Part shown: piece by piece, positions 1 to 9,680 of the stretch
Position numbering within the stretch: the stretch's first letter is position 1
How the letters are laid out: each line of letters begins with the position of its first letter
Source of the DNA: Pseudo-nitzschia pungens
Taxonomy: Eukaryota > Bacillariophyta > Bacillariophyceae > Bacillariales > Bacillariaceae
DNA length: 64,000 nt
Direction: 5' to 3'
Assembly (NCBI GenBank): GCA_037355855.1
Contig: CM074758.1
Coordinates: forward strand, 5,429,001-5,493,000
Notes under the pieces: generated by a model
What the model was told of the DNA's origin: nothing
What the model saw: only the letters and a program-made list of their open reading frames with translations
Databases searched by the model: none
Translations under genes and position numbers: made by a program

Positions 1-85
1 TCGCTCTGGAGAGCATCTGTCTGAATCGAATGAATCGAATCGATGACCGACTCTTCTGTCCTTCTTCATCCAAAAAAACCTGTGA

Positions 86-2371
86 TCAAAACCGTATCCG
101 TAAGATCTTATCCGTATCTTCTTCCAAGGGGCATTCCAAATGACACCACGGTCCAACCGATGGGTTTGGGTCCTTGGTGTCGGGACAGGCGGTCCCCTGA
201 AACATGTTCGTCACTTCCACGCTAACATTAAGGTTACTCGTATCGAAAGTCTTGTTGTTGGAAGCCCAACTCGACAGACACTGAGAAAACGCCGACGCCT
301 CTCGGAACATTCCCGACATCACGCGCACCCTGGCAACGTTCCATTCGTCCAGGGGCTGGTTGAAACTGGTTGCAGCCGCAAACATGCTCTTGGTGTCGGT
401 GACCGACGTAACGTTCCAGCTCCGGAGCGGCTGGTTGAACGAGGATGCGCTCTGGAACATCCCCGCCATCTTTTGGACCCTTGCTACGTTCCACCGCTGG
501 TTGAAGGCTTTGGCACCGGCAAACACGGAGGTCAATGTCGTCGCTCTGGAAACGTCCCAGTCGTTCAGAGGCTGGTCGAAGGAAGATGCTCCGTCAAAGA
601 TTCCCGCCATCCTCCGGACGCGCCCCACCCTCCACTTTTCCAGGGGCTGATTGAACCGCTCCGCCCCCCAAAACATGGACGTCATGTAGGTCACCTTGGA
701 CACGTCCCAGTTTTCCAGGGGCTGGTCGAACGCGGAAGCGTGCTCGAACATGCCCGGCATCTTGCGAACGCGGCTCGTGTTCCAGTGGTCGAGGGGCTGA
801 TTGAACACGGTGGCGTTCGAAAACATGTGCGTCGTCGCGGTGACGTGCCGGACGTTCCAGTCGTTCAGGGGCTGGTTGAACGAAGACGCGCGCTCGAACA
901 TGCCCGACATTTTCTTGACCTTTTGGACGTTCCACCCTTCGAGGGGTTGGTTGAAGGACTTTGCCTCGGAAAACATGGACGTCGTGCTGGTGACGCTCCG
1001 GGTGTCCCAGCGGTCGAGGGGCTGGTTGAAGGCGGAAGCGCGCTGGAACATGCCGGGCATTTTTCTGACCTTTTGGACGTTCCACTGTTCGAGGGGTTGG
1101 TTGAATTGCTCGGCGTGGGAAAACATGGACGTCATGCTCGTGACGCCGGCGACATTCCAGCTGCCGAGGGGACGATTGAATCCGGTGCATTTGTAGAACA
1201 TGCGCATCGTTTCTCTCAGGCGCGGACTCGTCGTCCACGAATCGATTGGTTGGTCGAAGGAAGATGCGGAAGAAAACATGTCATTCATGCTTTCCACGCT
1301 TGCCACGTCCCAGTAATGGAGAGGTTGGTTGAAGGAAGCCGCACCCGCAAACATGCCGTCCATGACCGTCACACGTGATGTATCCCAGCACTCGACGGAT
1401 TGGTCGAACAACGACAGGCCGGAAAAAGCACCAGTCATATCGGTAACCATCGAAGTATTCCAGCAGTTCAAGGGCAACTGGAAACCGTAGCTGCAGACCT
1501 TGCCGTAGAGACAATCGGAAATGGCCTTTTGCAAGTCCGCACCGTTGAGTCGGACCGAGGGGCGTTCTCCGCCGCAAGTTTGCAAACAATGCTCGTATTT
1601 TTGTGTGAGTTGGAGTTCGGGTTGCAGACCCCGCCGCAACCATCGGACGGTTGTGCCGCTGCGTGTAGCAGAAATAGGAGAAGTACCGGTAGGAAAAGTA
1701 GGAGAAATGCTCGATAACAACGCTGGTGGGTCCGGGGGGTCTTCCCGCGTGGCAAACCTCCCAAACTTTTTCGGAGTGGTACCGGCAGGGTACGGGTGCG
1801 TGGAGTAGAGACCGTGTGTGTCTTGGTGCGAACCATACACGTGCCAAGAAGAAGAAGAAGAACTCTCGTACTCAATAGCCTCATCCGACGTAACTCTGCT
1901 CGTAGCCGTGTCGGCACCGAATCGAAATCGAAAAGCGTCGACATCAGCATTGTAGAAATAATATCCATTGTCAACTGCACTCGCATCATCAGAAGCAAAA
2001 GCAAAAGTAGGCACGCCATGACTTGTACGACTTGACCGGTGCCCTTCGAGACCCTGGCTTTCGATGACACCCAGGTCCGGGTCCGGAGAGCCTTCGGACC
2101 ACTTCTCGGCTTGTCTTTCGGCCGGAGTTGATGTTCTTGTTCTTGTTCGTGTTGAAGCCTCAGCATTGTGTATGATTTTCGAGTTGTGAAGAGCCGTTTT
2201 GCGAAGACCACGATTTTCGAAGCGCCAGCCGGGGAAATGTATGTTTTCATTTGTAGCATGCAGCAGATGCTTCTGCAGAGCTTCTTCGTCGTGATCGTTG
2301 TTATCGTTGTTATCGCTGTTGACAGAGCCAATCGCAGCGAGAAGAGCAAGGACGGGAACAGCAAAACGCAT
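86..2371 (-). CDS. BspA-like (DUF285-type) secreted repeat protein
   Basis: A 761-residue intronless reading frame from an ATG at 2371. The first ~19 residues form a signal peptide (basic start, Ala/Leu core, small residues before a Ser-Asp junction). Residues ~20-250 are a low-complexity Ser/Thr/Asp linker. From ~255 to 735 there are about 17 repeats of ~25 residues with the consensus FNQPLxxWNVxxVxxMxxMF, the hallmark of BspA-like/DUF285 leucine-rich-type repeats known from bacterial surface proteins and expanded in several protists. No membrane anchor is visible at the acidic C-terminus, so it is probably secreted or wall-associated; adhesion or ligand binding is inferred from the family. 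Repeats alternate between two subtypes, giving a ~150-bp higher-order unit, and one repeat lacks three residues after FNQ. Confidence 0.85.
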   Translation of the reverse strand: MRFAVPVLALLAAIGSVNSDNNDNNDHDEEALQKHLLHATNENIHFPGWRFENRGLRKTALHNSKIIHNAEASTRTRTRTSTPAERQAEKWSEGSPDPDLGVIESQGLEGHRSSRTSHGVPTFAFASDDASAVDNGYYFYNADVDAFRFRFGADTATSRVTSDEAIEYESSSSSSWHVYGSHQDTHGLYSTHPYPAGTTPKKFGRFATREDPPDPPALLSSISPTFPTGTSPISATRSGTTVRWLRRGLQPELQLTQKYEHCLQTCGGERPSVRLNGADLQKAISDCLYGKVCSYGFQLPLNCWNTSMVTDMTGAFSGLSLFDQSVECWDTSRVTVMDGMFAGAASFNQPLHYWDVASVESMNDMFSSASSFDQPIDSWTTSPRLRETMRMFYKCTGFNRPLGSWNVAGVTSMTSMFSHAEQFNQPLEQWNVQKVRKMPGMFQRASAFNQPLDRWDTRSVTSTTSMFSEAKSFNQPLEGWNVQKVKKMSGMFERASSFNQPLNDWNVRHVTATTHMFSNATVFNQPLDHWNTSRVRKMPGMFEHASAFDQPLENWDVSKVTYMTSMFWGAERFNQPLEKWRVGRVRRMAGIFDGASSFDQPLNDWDVSRATTLTSVFAGAKAFNQRWNVARVQKMAGMFQSASSFNQPLRSWNVTSVTDTKSMFAAATSFNQPLDEWNVARVRVMSGMFREASAFSQCLSSWASNNKTFDTSNLNVSVEVTNMFQGTACPDTKDPNPSVGPWCHLECPLEEDTDKILRIRF

Positions 2372-2439
2372 GCTGCTCGCAAGAGTTGTATTTATTCTGC
2401 TCTGAGTAAATCTTACACGTAGAAACAGACGTTCTCAGG

Positions 2440-3034
2440 TCGGTCGATGACCGAGTCACTAAATTTTTTTGTCCTCGATGGTTCGACAAATTGGGGACGC
2501 CAAAAGGACCGCTGATGATCGACAGCTCCTCCTCTTTCCGGGAGCAAGGCAAGCGAATGAATATGAATATACCTGTCCGTCTTTCGAGCCAATAATAGGA
2601 TGCCGATTCTCGGCGAAATCGTCGTCACTGTCTCCGAGTGCACAGTTAGTCAAATAGCTTGGGTTGTTGGAATCAACAAGTGCACGGCAACCGGCGGGGA
2701 GGAATGCCACGATTCCAGACCGTCTCGAAGATGCAATCTTGTCAATTACTGTAAGGTTACGAAGTAAGTTAACCTTACCTTACTCGTATTACTTCTTTCA
2801 AAATCGAACATCACGGAACCATACCAAAATTATCAATCGGAACCACATAATCGTGACTAACTCGTGATGTTTCGGATGCACTTCTTTAAAGATCGCAACA
2901 GAATGGGACGGGGGTTCGCTTAGGGATCGGAAAATTTCAGCGAACCAGAAACGTGACATGACAAGACATGACAAGACTAAAGAGACACAGTTTTCAGTTT
3001 TGTTGTTAAAGCCTTCCATTGTCATACCGTACAG
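2440..3034. other. intergenic, no gene seen
   Basis: AT-rich DNA between the BspA-like gene and the first MITE. It contains a cluster of GTAAGGTTA/TAACCTTAC-type words near 2750-2785. No convincing coding frame, RNA gene or promoter was recognised. Confidence 0.5.
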
Positions 3035-3036
3035 TA

Positions 3037-3126
3037 CTGCGAAATTCCCAACAGCTGTCCTTAAGTCCACGTAGAAATTGGTACATAGGGGCGTAGAACC
3101 AACGGACAGCTGTAAAGATGTTGTAG
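3037..3126. mobile_element. ~90-bp TA-flanked MITE (copy 1)
   Basis: A 90-bp unit with terminal inverted repeats containing ACAGCTGTCC / GGACAGCTGT, flanked on both sides by the dinucleotide TA. A second copy lies at 3373-3463. TA target duplications and small size fit a non-autonomous Tc1/mariner-type MITE. Superfamily is inferred, as no transposase is present. Confidence 0.6.
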
Positions 3127-3192
3127 TACATCGTAACTGTAATTTTACGATTGAATGAATGAAGAGATAGATGAAATAAGTAAGTTACCGTA

Positions 3193-3550
3193 TGTATAAT
3201 AACCTTCGAGTTGCTCGCGCCACGCGTGAAACCTATTTGTAATCCGCGCGGGTTACAGAAAAAGAACCCACTGGCCTCCCTATAAGGAGTACTACTGAAA
3301 TTATGAAACCTAAGAGAGCGAGTGCAACGAGCCCGACTAGGTTTCATAATTTCAGTAGTAAGTTACTCCTTACTACGGAATTCCTATCAGCTGTCCCCCG
3401 GCTTCCGTAGAAACGAGTAGTTGGGGATGTAGAACCAGGGGACAGCTGATAGGAATTTTGTAGTATAGGGAGGCCAGTGGGTTCTTTTTTTGTAACCCGC
3501 ACGGATTACAAATAGGTTTCACGCGTCGCGAGCAACTCGAAGGTTATTGA
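3193..3550. repeat. foldback unit A, copy 1 (interrupted)
   Basis: A long inverted repeat: arms of roughly 125 bp containing the block AACCCACTGGCCTCCCTA and its complement, around a ~28-bp loop. The right arm is interrupted by the MITE at 3373-3463, which is absent from the otherwise matching copy at 3810-4080. It encodes no protein. Confidence 0.7.
3373..3463. mobile_element. ~91-bp TA-flanked MITE (copy 2), nested
   Basis: Inserted in the right arm of foldback unit A. The uninterrupted copy at 3810-4080 shows the empty site, with one TA where this copy has TA on both sides of the insert. Ends are inverted repeats built on AGCTGTCCCC / GGGGACAGCT. This is direct evidence of transposition with TA duplication. 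Confidence 0.7.
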
Positions 3551-3809
3551 TGTAATCCACGACGTACCGGTAGGACCGATTCTCCCTTGCAATCCTGCTC
3601 CGTGCGATTTCCAGTGTATTAGTACGAGGAGGCCCGGATTCTTTTTTCAGATTCTTTTTTTAGTGCGCACTGTTGTAATCCGGTGGAGGTGCGGTTTGTA
3701 ATCCTAAAAATTAACTAATGTTTCTTAGTGTCGAGCTCCTCGATTTTTCGAGAACCACTTTGAAACCTCGCAGGCGGGACTGCAAGGGAAATCGGTCCTA
3801 CTCGTGGAT
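3551..3809. repeat. TIR unit B, copy 1
   Basis: A ~260-bp spacer between the two foldback A units. Its ends are inverted repeats related to AGGACCGATTTCCCTTGCA. Near-identical DNA recurs at 4081-4326, so A and B form a tandem A-B-A-B array. It has no coding potential. Confidence 0.6.
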
Positions 3810-4080
3810 TATGTATAATAACCTTCGAGTTGCTCGTGCCATGCGTGAAACCTATTTGTAATCCGTCCGGGTTACAAAAAAAAGAACCCACTGGCCTCCC
3901 TATAAGGAGTACTACTGAAGTTATGAAACCTAAGAGAGCGAGTGCAACGAGCCCGACTAGGTTTCATAATTTCAGTAGTACTCCTTATAGGGAGGCCAGT
4001 GGGTTCTTTTTTTTGTAACCCGGACGGATTACAAATAGGTTTCACGCATGGCGCGAGCAACTCCGAAGGTTATTGATGTA
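3810..4080. repeat. foldback unit A, copy 2 (uninterrupted)
   Basis: A ~270-bp almost perfect palindrome with ~120-bp arms and a ~28-bp loop, matching 3193-3550 without the nested MITE. It could extrude a cruciform or give a long hairpin transcript. Short ORFs across it are artefacts of the symmetry. Confidence 0.7.
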
Positions 4081-4326
4081 ATACACGAGTAGGACCGATT
4101 TCCCTTGCAATCCTGCGTGCGATTTCCAGTGTATTAGTACGAGGAGGCCCGGATTCTTTTTTCAGATTCTTTTTTCTAGTGCGCAGTTTTGTAATCCGGG
4201 GGAGGTGCGTTTGTAATCCTAAAAATTAACTAGTGTTTCTTAGTGTCGAGCTCCTCGATTTTTCGAGAACCACTTTGAAACCTCGCAGGCGGGATTGCAA
4301 GGGAAATCGGTCCTACTCGTGGATTA
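4081..4326. repeat. TIR unit B, copy 2
   Basis: The second ~245-bp copy of unit B, with inverted ends around AGGACCGATTTCCCTTGCA and its complement near 4300. It differs from copy 1 by small indels. Confidence 0.6.
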
Positions 4327-4448
4327 CTCTTATCACTGCTCAGAATTACGAAGTAACTTACCTGGAAGAAAAACAATAAGGAGCTGGGGTAATCAGTAAT
4401 TACGAGTAGTAGAAACTGAATACGTTCTTCTTCTTGTTCGTACAGACC

Positions 4449-4500
4449 CAGGAGCGGTCGGAAATAGAAAAACGCGAGCAATTCTTGTTTCCGACCGCTA
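4449..4500. repeat. short foldback of the CAGGAGCGG family
   Basis: It starts CAGGAGCGGTCGGAAATAGA and folds back on a complementary TTTCCGACCGCT about 30 bp later. The same terminal sequence bounds the larger elements at 48975-49736 and at 63216, so this looks like a deletion derivative. Confidence 0.5.
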
Positions 4501-4624
4501 CCGTACCGTACAGTGCCAGGAGAGTAAGAAAATTGGCGCTCAATTAAAGCGTGTGGAGTTGTGCCAAAAAAAAACGCGCAATTATTGCATTTTACTAAGC
4601 ATTTATGGTGCATTTTACAGCTAT

Positions 4625-6620
4625 GCCCTTCCAGTAGGATTTGTACCAGATCTACATACCCCAACTCTTAGCAACGCTATCATATCAATAGTAAGATGTG
4701 CAGGATGCTAAGATAGGGACTGTACAAGCAAAAGGGATGAGATACTAAACAGAACAATGCTAGACAGGATGCTACTAGACAGGATGCTGGGCCCTTCAAG
4801 TAGGATTTGTACCTGATCTACATACCCCAACTTTTAGCAGCCCTATAATGATATTATGAGATGTAGTAGTATGAACCTGCCTACACTGATGGACTGGATA
4901 GATTTGAACTGGATCCCCATGTTCAGGATGCCCCAATCTCACTATCAGCAGTGTACTACAAGGACAAACAAATCAAGTGGGCTGACCTAGAAGAGCCAAT
5001 TCCTGATCTGGAGACCGAGACCATCCAAAGAAGAAAGCAATGGGGACCATACTACTATATAGATACAGACCGGTACTACAGCAAAATTGATTCAGACCAA
5101 CTCTCCAAGATGTGGGACATATCTGATAGGAAGGCCCGAGCAACCCTCAAGGTGACTGCACAGAAAGGATTTAGGAATCCCCAGCACCCTTTGGTTAGAA
5201 GGCTTCCAACCTAGCAGAGCTTTAGGAACAAACGTGTGCTGGCAGCAGGCAAGTGGGGAACTGGTGATACTAGTACATGCATGCCAAAGTGCCAAGCATT
5301 ATGAGACAAGACAAGGCAGCTCAAGTGTTCAGCAATGGTAAGGGCTGTGAGGAATTCATCCCTGCTGTCCACAGCAAAAAGCAAGCGTTTGAAGGCCTGA
5401 AGATCTTTATCCATGAGGTTGGAATTCCAGAGCACTTGATTTCAGATGGGGCCAAGGAGCAAGGCACACCAGTTGGCACTTACAAGATCCCCTGGAATGC
5501 TGTGATCAGGAAGAACAATATCCACCAAACGTTCATCCAACCACACTGCCCTTTCCAAAACAGAGGAGAGCTCAGCATAGGGCACCTAAGCAGAAGTATT
5601 TGGAAGAAGCCTGCCCGGAAGAGATCCCCCAAGAGACTCTGGTTAGCATCCTGTCTAGCATCCTGTTTAGTATTGCCTTCTTGGTTCTACAGTTCCGTTC
5701 TCATCTTACTACTAGTAGCATCCTGTATATCTTATATTCTTATAGGGCTGCTGGGAGTTGGGGTATGTAAATCTGGTACAAATCCTACTGGAAGTGCCTA
5801 GCATCCTGTTCAGCATCCTGTTTAGTATCGCCTTCTCGGTTCTACAGTTCCGTTCTTATCTTAGCATCCTGTATATCTTATAATATATGGCTGCTAGGAG
5901 TTGGGGTATGTAGATCTGGTACAAATCCTACTTGAGGGGCCTAGCATCCTGTCTAGCATCCTGTTTAGGAGATCTACAGGATGCTAATTGATGAACCAAA
6001 CCGCACTGTGCTACAGGTGATAGTGAACAGGATGCTACTAAGCAGGATGCTGGTGAGCCCTTCTTCTAGTAGGATTTGTACCATATCTCCATCCCCCAGT
6101 TCTTAGCAGATCAATAGTGGGAGATCTACAGGATGCTAATTGATGAACCAAACTGCACTGTGCTATAGGTGATACTAAACATGATGCTAAGCAGGATGCT
6201 GGGCCCTTCTAGTAGAATTTTTACCATATCTACTACATACCCCAGCTCTTAGCAGCATTATAATAATATTACAAGATATTCAGTGTGCTAACAGTTAGAC
6301 CAAACTGTACAGAAATAAGGGGGACATACCAAATAGGATAGTAGACGCTGGGCCCTTCTAGTAGGATTTGTACCATTTCTACATTCCCCAGCTCTTAGCA
6401 GCTATATATTATAAGATATTCAGTGTGCTACTAAGATATAGACGGAACTATACAGAAATAAGGTGGACATTCTAAATAGGATGCTAGACTATGCTGATTC
6501 ACCACCTTCCTCCAAGATGCTAAGGCTTCTGTGTAGGAATATGTACCAGAGCTACAGGTAGCAACGAGAGCTATCTAGAAGGTCCCAGATAAGCGCTAAG
6601 CAACAGGCTTAGCAACAGGC
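4625..6620. repeat. dispersed ~45-bp box array, both orientations
   Basis: A box of the form GGATTTGTACCA...ATCTACATACCCC...CTCTTAGCA recurs near 4625, 4793, 6059, 6199 and 6350, and in reverse complement near 5740 and 5889. Many AGGATGCTA / TAGCATCCT words are interspersed. The array surrounds a dead integrase fragment, so it is probably the decayed non-coding part of transposable elements. Confidence 0.5.
4930..5640 (+). pseudogene. decayed Ty1/copia integrase fragment
   Basis: Two conceptual frames separated by a stop near 5214. The first has the pattern WDISDRKARATLKVTAQKG, typical of the segment preceding the integrase core in diatom and oomycete copia elements. The second contains HEVGIPEHLISDGAKEQ and PFQNRGE, matching the second Asp and the Glu of an integrase DDE core. 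Upstream gag/protease and downstream reverse transcriptase are missing, and the frame runs into the AGGATGCTA-type repeats after ~5640. It is a truncated, non-functional relic. Confidence 0.6.
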
Positions 6621-7524
6621 TTAGCAAAAACGCTATGGGGTGCTACAGGCAAGTGACCCGGGGCATCGTGTGGGATTTGTACCAGTTACAAAACCCCGGA
6701 TACAGCATCTGCTAGCATACCCTGTAGCTCCTCAGTGCTACAAGGTAGGTACACTAATCTTACTGCAAAGTTATTCAACAAAAAAAATATACCGTAACCT
6801 TACCGTAAACCTTACGGTTCTAAAAAAATAGAGGCCGTGATGGCGGTAAACCTTACCATACGGTAACTCCACTACACCCCCCGAGGTCCAATCAGTACTA
6901 CTGTATTTGGTATGCTACCATACCATGCTACCTTATTATTCTACCGATAGAGGTGCTGAGTGAATGAGCCAATCAAAAAATTCCAGTACAAACTGTACAG
7001 GAATGTAAGTAGAAAAAAAATTTCGTTCAACTCAGATTTGGTATGATCTTTTTGTTCTTTTTGCTGAGTCGAGTCACTCCTTCTCTTCACAACTTGTCAC
7101 TAACTCACTTTTTTCTCTACCGTAATTAAGACCCCGGGACGATAAAAAGGCACCATTTTAGCGTCTGTGGGTGAAATTTCAAAATTCTTGCCAAGGCTTC
7201 CCAGACCACCCCACCAGCGCAGCTGTCTAGAGAGTAGTCTTCTAGAGCATGGTGTCGAAGGACGTTCTCTGATATTCATCCTAGGTGGTTCGTTTTCAAC
7301 CTCACAATATCGACGATTTGGACCAATTTCGATCCTTTTTTGGTGATTCGGATGGTCATAGTGATAAAAATAGGATGACACGTGAAGTTTCTTTTGTTTT
7401 TTGGGAGTCTTTGTCGATTCGTGCGTCATCGAGTGGAACAGACTGGAACATGATCTAATTTTTTTATTTATGCCTCTGGAAACAGATAAACTTCAACTAG
7501 GCATATGTGTACCAATATTGCTCA
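5791..7524. repeat. 1.73-kb duplicated segment, copy 1
   Basis: Virtually identical to 13690-15418 in the same orientation; by eye one substitution and a 5-bp indel were seen. The ends at 5791/13690 and 7524/15418 are sharp. It carries TAGCATCC repeats on one side and a 109-codon minus-strand frame (7100-7429). No clear terminal repeats or target duplication were found, so whether this is a transposable element or a segmental duplication is open. Confidence 0.8.
7100..7429 (-). CDS. hypothetical 109-aa frame inside the duplicated segment
   Basis: A basic, His/Lys/Arg-rich 109-residue frame preserved with no change in both copies (also 14994-15323). No domain is recognised. Preservation may only reflect the youth of the duplication, so evidence for translation is weak. 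Confidence 0.2.
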   Translation of the reverse strand: MTHESTKTPKKQKKLHVSSYFYHYDHPNHQKRIEIGPNRRYCEVENEPPRMNIRERPSTPCSRRLLSRQLRWWGGLGSLGKNFEISPTDAKMVPFYRPGVLITVEKKVS

Positions 7525-7953
7525 TTGGGGCTTGAACAGGGACTGTCCCGCCCTGCAAATGTGATTTCACCGCATGAAAGGGTTCCACGACCTGGCATTT
7601 GAACCTCCGGAAAGTTCCCCCTGAAAGCTGAGACCGAGAGCTTTTTAAAATTTGTTTTATTTACCAAAAAACGCTCCGTATCAGATAATTTGGGAAAATT
7701 ATCATATAATATGCGCGCGATCTTAATAGTAGTATTAATAACGCAGTTATTAATAACAGTAGAAACAATAAATCAAGTTTTTTTTTGTTTTTTGGTCTAT
7801 AGGGTGTGCCTAAGTACAAGTAGAAAAATAATACGAAGTAGCAACAAAAACGTTCCAAGTTATTGTTACCTTATCAGCGTAGCTTTACTACGAGACAAAC
7901 AGAGCAAACACACACAATGTGCGCAGTGACACAAAAAGGAAGAACAACCATAT
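7525..7953. other. intergenic, no gene seen
   Basis: AT-rich DNA with no recognisable gene, repeat family or RNA between the duplicated segment and the TIR element at 7954. Confidence 0.4.
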
Positions 7954-8518
7954 TGAGTGATTCCCGGAAGTACATAACACATTACTTATGTATCCTAGAA
8001 AATGTAAGGGAACGTTCCTGAAAACATGGGGAGATATATTTAGGTTTTCAGCACATATATAGTGGAAGGGCCGTCTGTCCGACTTCCACTCGACATAAAC
8101 CTAGATGGAATCTAAGAATCAAAAATTTCAGTCACTCAACGCATGTCAACGTTCGTGGAACAAAATTTCATGTACCGTACCTCTGTAGGTTTACGTGAAA
8201 GTCTTGCTCTGCTCAGGTACAACAAACTATCCCTTGTTGTTGCTGCTGTTGCTGTTTTCTTCAGCTTGAACTTCTATTTGCTCAATTCAACACCGAAGAT
8301 TCACCAGCAGAAAAAAATACGAAGTAGTCGATAGAGGCGCGGGTTGACAGCTAAAAGGGAATTTTTGTTTCTTTTCCCAAGATTCCTAATTCCAAAATAG
8401 GCCTCGTGCGTTGAGAGAGATCTAGGTTTTCCGTTGGGCGCGCAATTTTTATATGTGTTATGTCATTCCGGGATTGCTTATATGTATTATGTCGATATGT
8501 ACTTCCGGGAATCACTCA
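7954..8518. mobile_element. 565-bp element with 23-bp perfect terminal inverted repeats
   Basis: Bases 7954-7976 and 8496-8518 are exact reverse complements (core GATTCCCGGAAGTACATA). The interior has no transposase, only a doubtful 63-codon frame (8143-8334) with one hydrophobic stretch. No convincing target duplication was found. It is probably a non-autonomous DNA transposon. Confidence 0.5.
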
Positions 8519-8599
8519 TTATCCGCATTGCTCCCATCCGAGGTGCTTAAGACAGAAACAAACTTCTTATGTACCGTATTACGAAAGAAACTTCTTAGG

Positions 8600-9095
8600 G
8601 AACGAACGGGTAACTGAGGGAAAAAAAAAAAAATAAACAAACGACGACAAGAAAAATGCCGCAACACAAGACCATCACACACATCCAAACGCTGCAACAA
8701 CCACAACAAGTACAGCAAATAAAACAACCATCATCCTAAACAAAACACTCCCCTTTCTCTCCAGCAAGCAACAAACATCCAACAAAGAAGAGAGAAATAG
8801 ACAAAAGAAAACAAGCAAACAACAAGCAACGAAACGCCGAAACGCCGCAACACTGCAACAAAACGTCGAACCAAATCAACGAAAGAAACGCCTGAAACGT
8901 CGAAGCAAAGGTGTCCTCTTTATTGCTGCTGTTGTTGTACTGCCGTCAAAACACCGAAACGCTGCAACAACAACGCCAAAACGCCAAATCACTGAAAAAA
9001 CAGGATCAACGCTCCTGCTGGTGCTGCTGCTGCTGCTGCTGCTATCGATCGACGTTCCTGCTGCTGCTGCAACGGATTGACGTTCCTGCTGCAAT
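8600..9095. repeat. A/C-rich low-complexity tract
   Basis: Biased DNA rich in AACAA, CAACG and GCTGCTG words with an A12 run near 8620. No gene is apparent; overlapping short ORFs are all low complexity. Confidence 0.4.
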
Positions 9096-9470
9096 CAGGG
9101 ACAGCAGCAAAGTGTTGATATACAGGGGACAGCAGCAAAGTGTTGATAATACATGGGACAGCAGCAGCAACACGTCGATAGCATACTACACCAGGGGACA
9201 GCAACGCATTGATATACTGCGAACAACAACGCGTCGATAATACAGGGGACAGCAACGCATTGATATACTGCGAACAACAACGCGTCGATAATACAGGGGA
9301 CAGCAGCAGCAACGCGTCGGCAACGCATTGATATGCAGCAAGCGTCAATATACAGGGGGGGGGGAGCAGCAAGCAGCGAGCAGCAAATAACTTACAGGGG
9401 TTTCGCTGGGTTCGCCGCGCGGATTATGTACTACTGTGAAGAGATAAGATTACCCTAACGCAGCCAGGAT
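9096..9470 (-). repeat. minisatellite array, inverted relative to the array at 16.7 kb
   Basis: Tandem ~30-37-bp units built on GACAGCAGCAACGCGTCGAT and ATACAGGGG. This is the reverse complement of the array at 16655-18240. It ends (9380-9470) in a divergent copy of the same non-tandem module (AAATAAC...CCTAACGCAGCCA) that punctuates the other array. Confidence 0.7.
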
Positions 9471-9680
9471 AGAATCCGCAGCTTCCAAGACCATGACGAC
9501 AACAGCAGGTCGTGCAAAACAAAAACAACAACCAAATTCTTCAAACACTTTAACGTTGAACGTTCCGCAAACAATTAGTAGATGACGATTTGCATGTTTC
9601 TTACAAGTTACATAGTACTAGTGTTGTGTGTTTTGTGTATTTCGTGTTTCGTTTTCGTGTGTTTTCTCTCTCTTGTTTCG

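Noticed and set aside
140..1378. 412-codon plus-strand ORF
   Set aside because: Exactly opposite the BspA-like repeats. Its regularity mirrors the repeat codons and it has no start context or domain of its own.
1468..2382. 304-codon minus-strand frame beside the BspA-like gene
   Set aside because: It is another frame of the same DNA. The alternative frame has the signal peptide and repeats.
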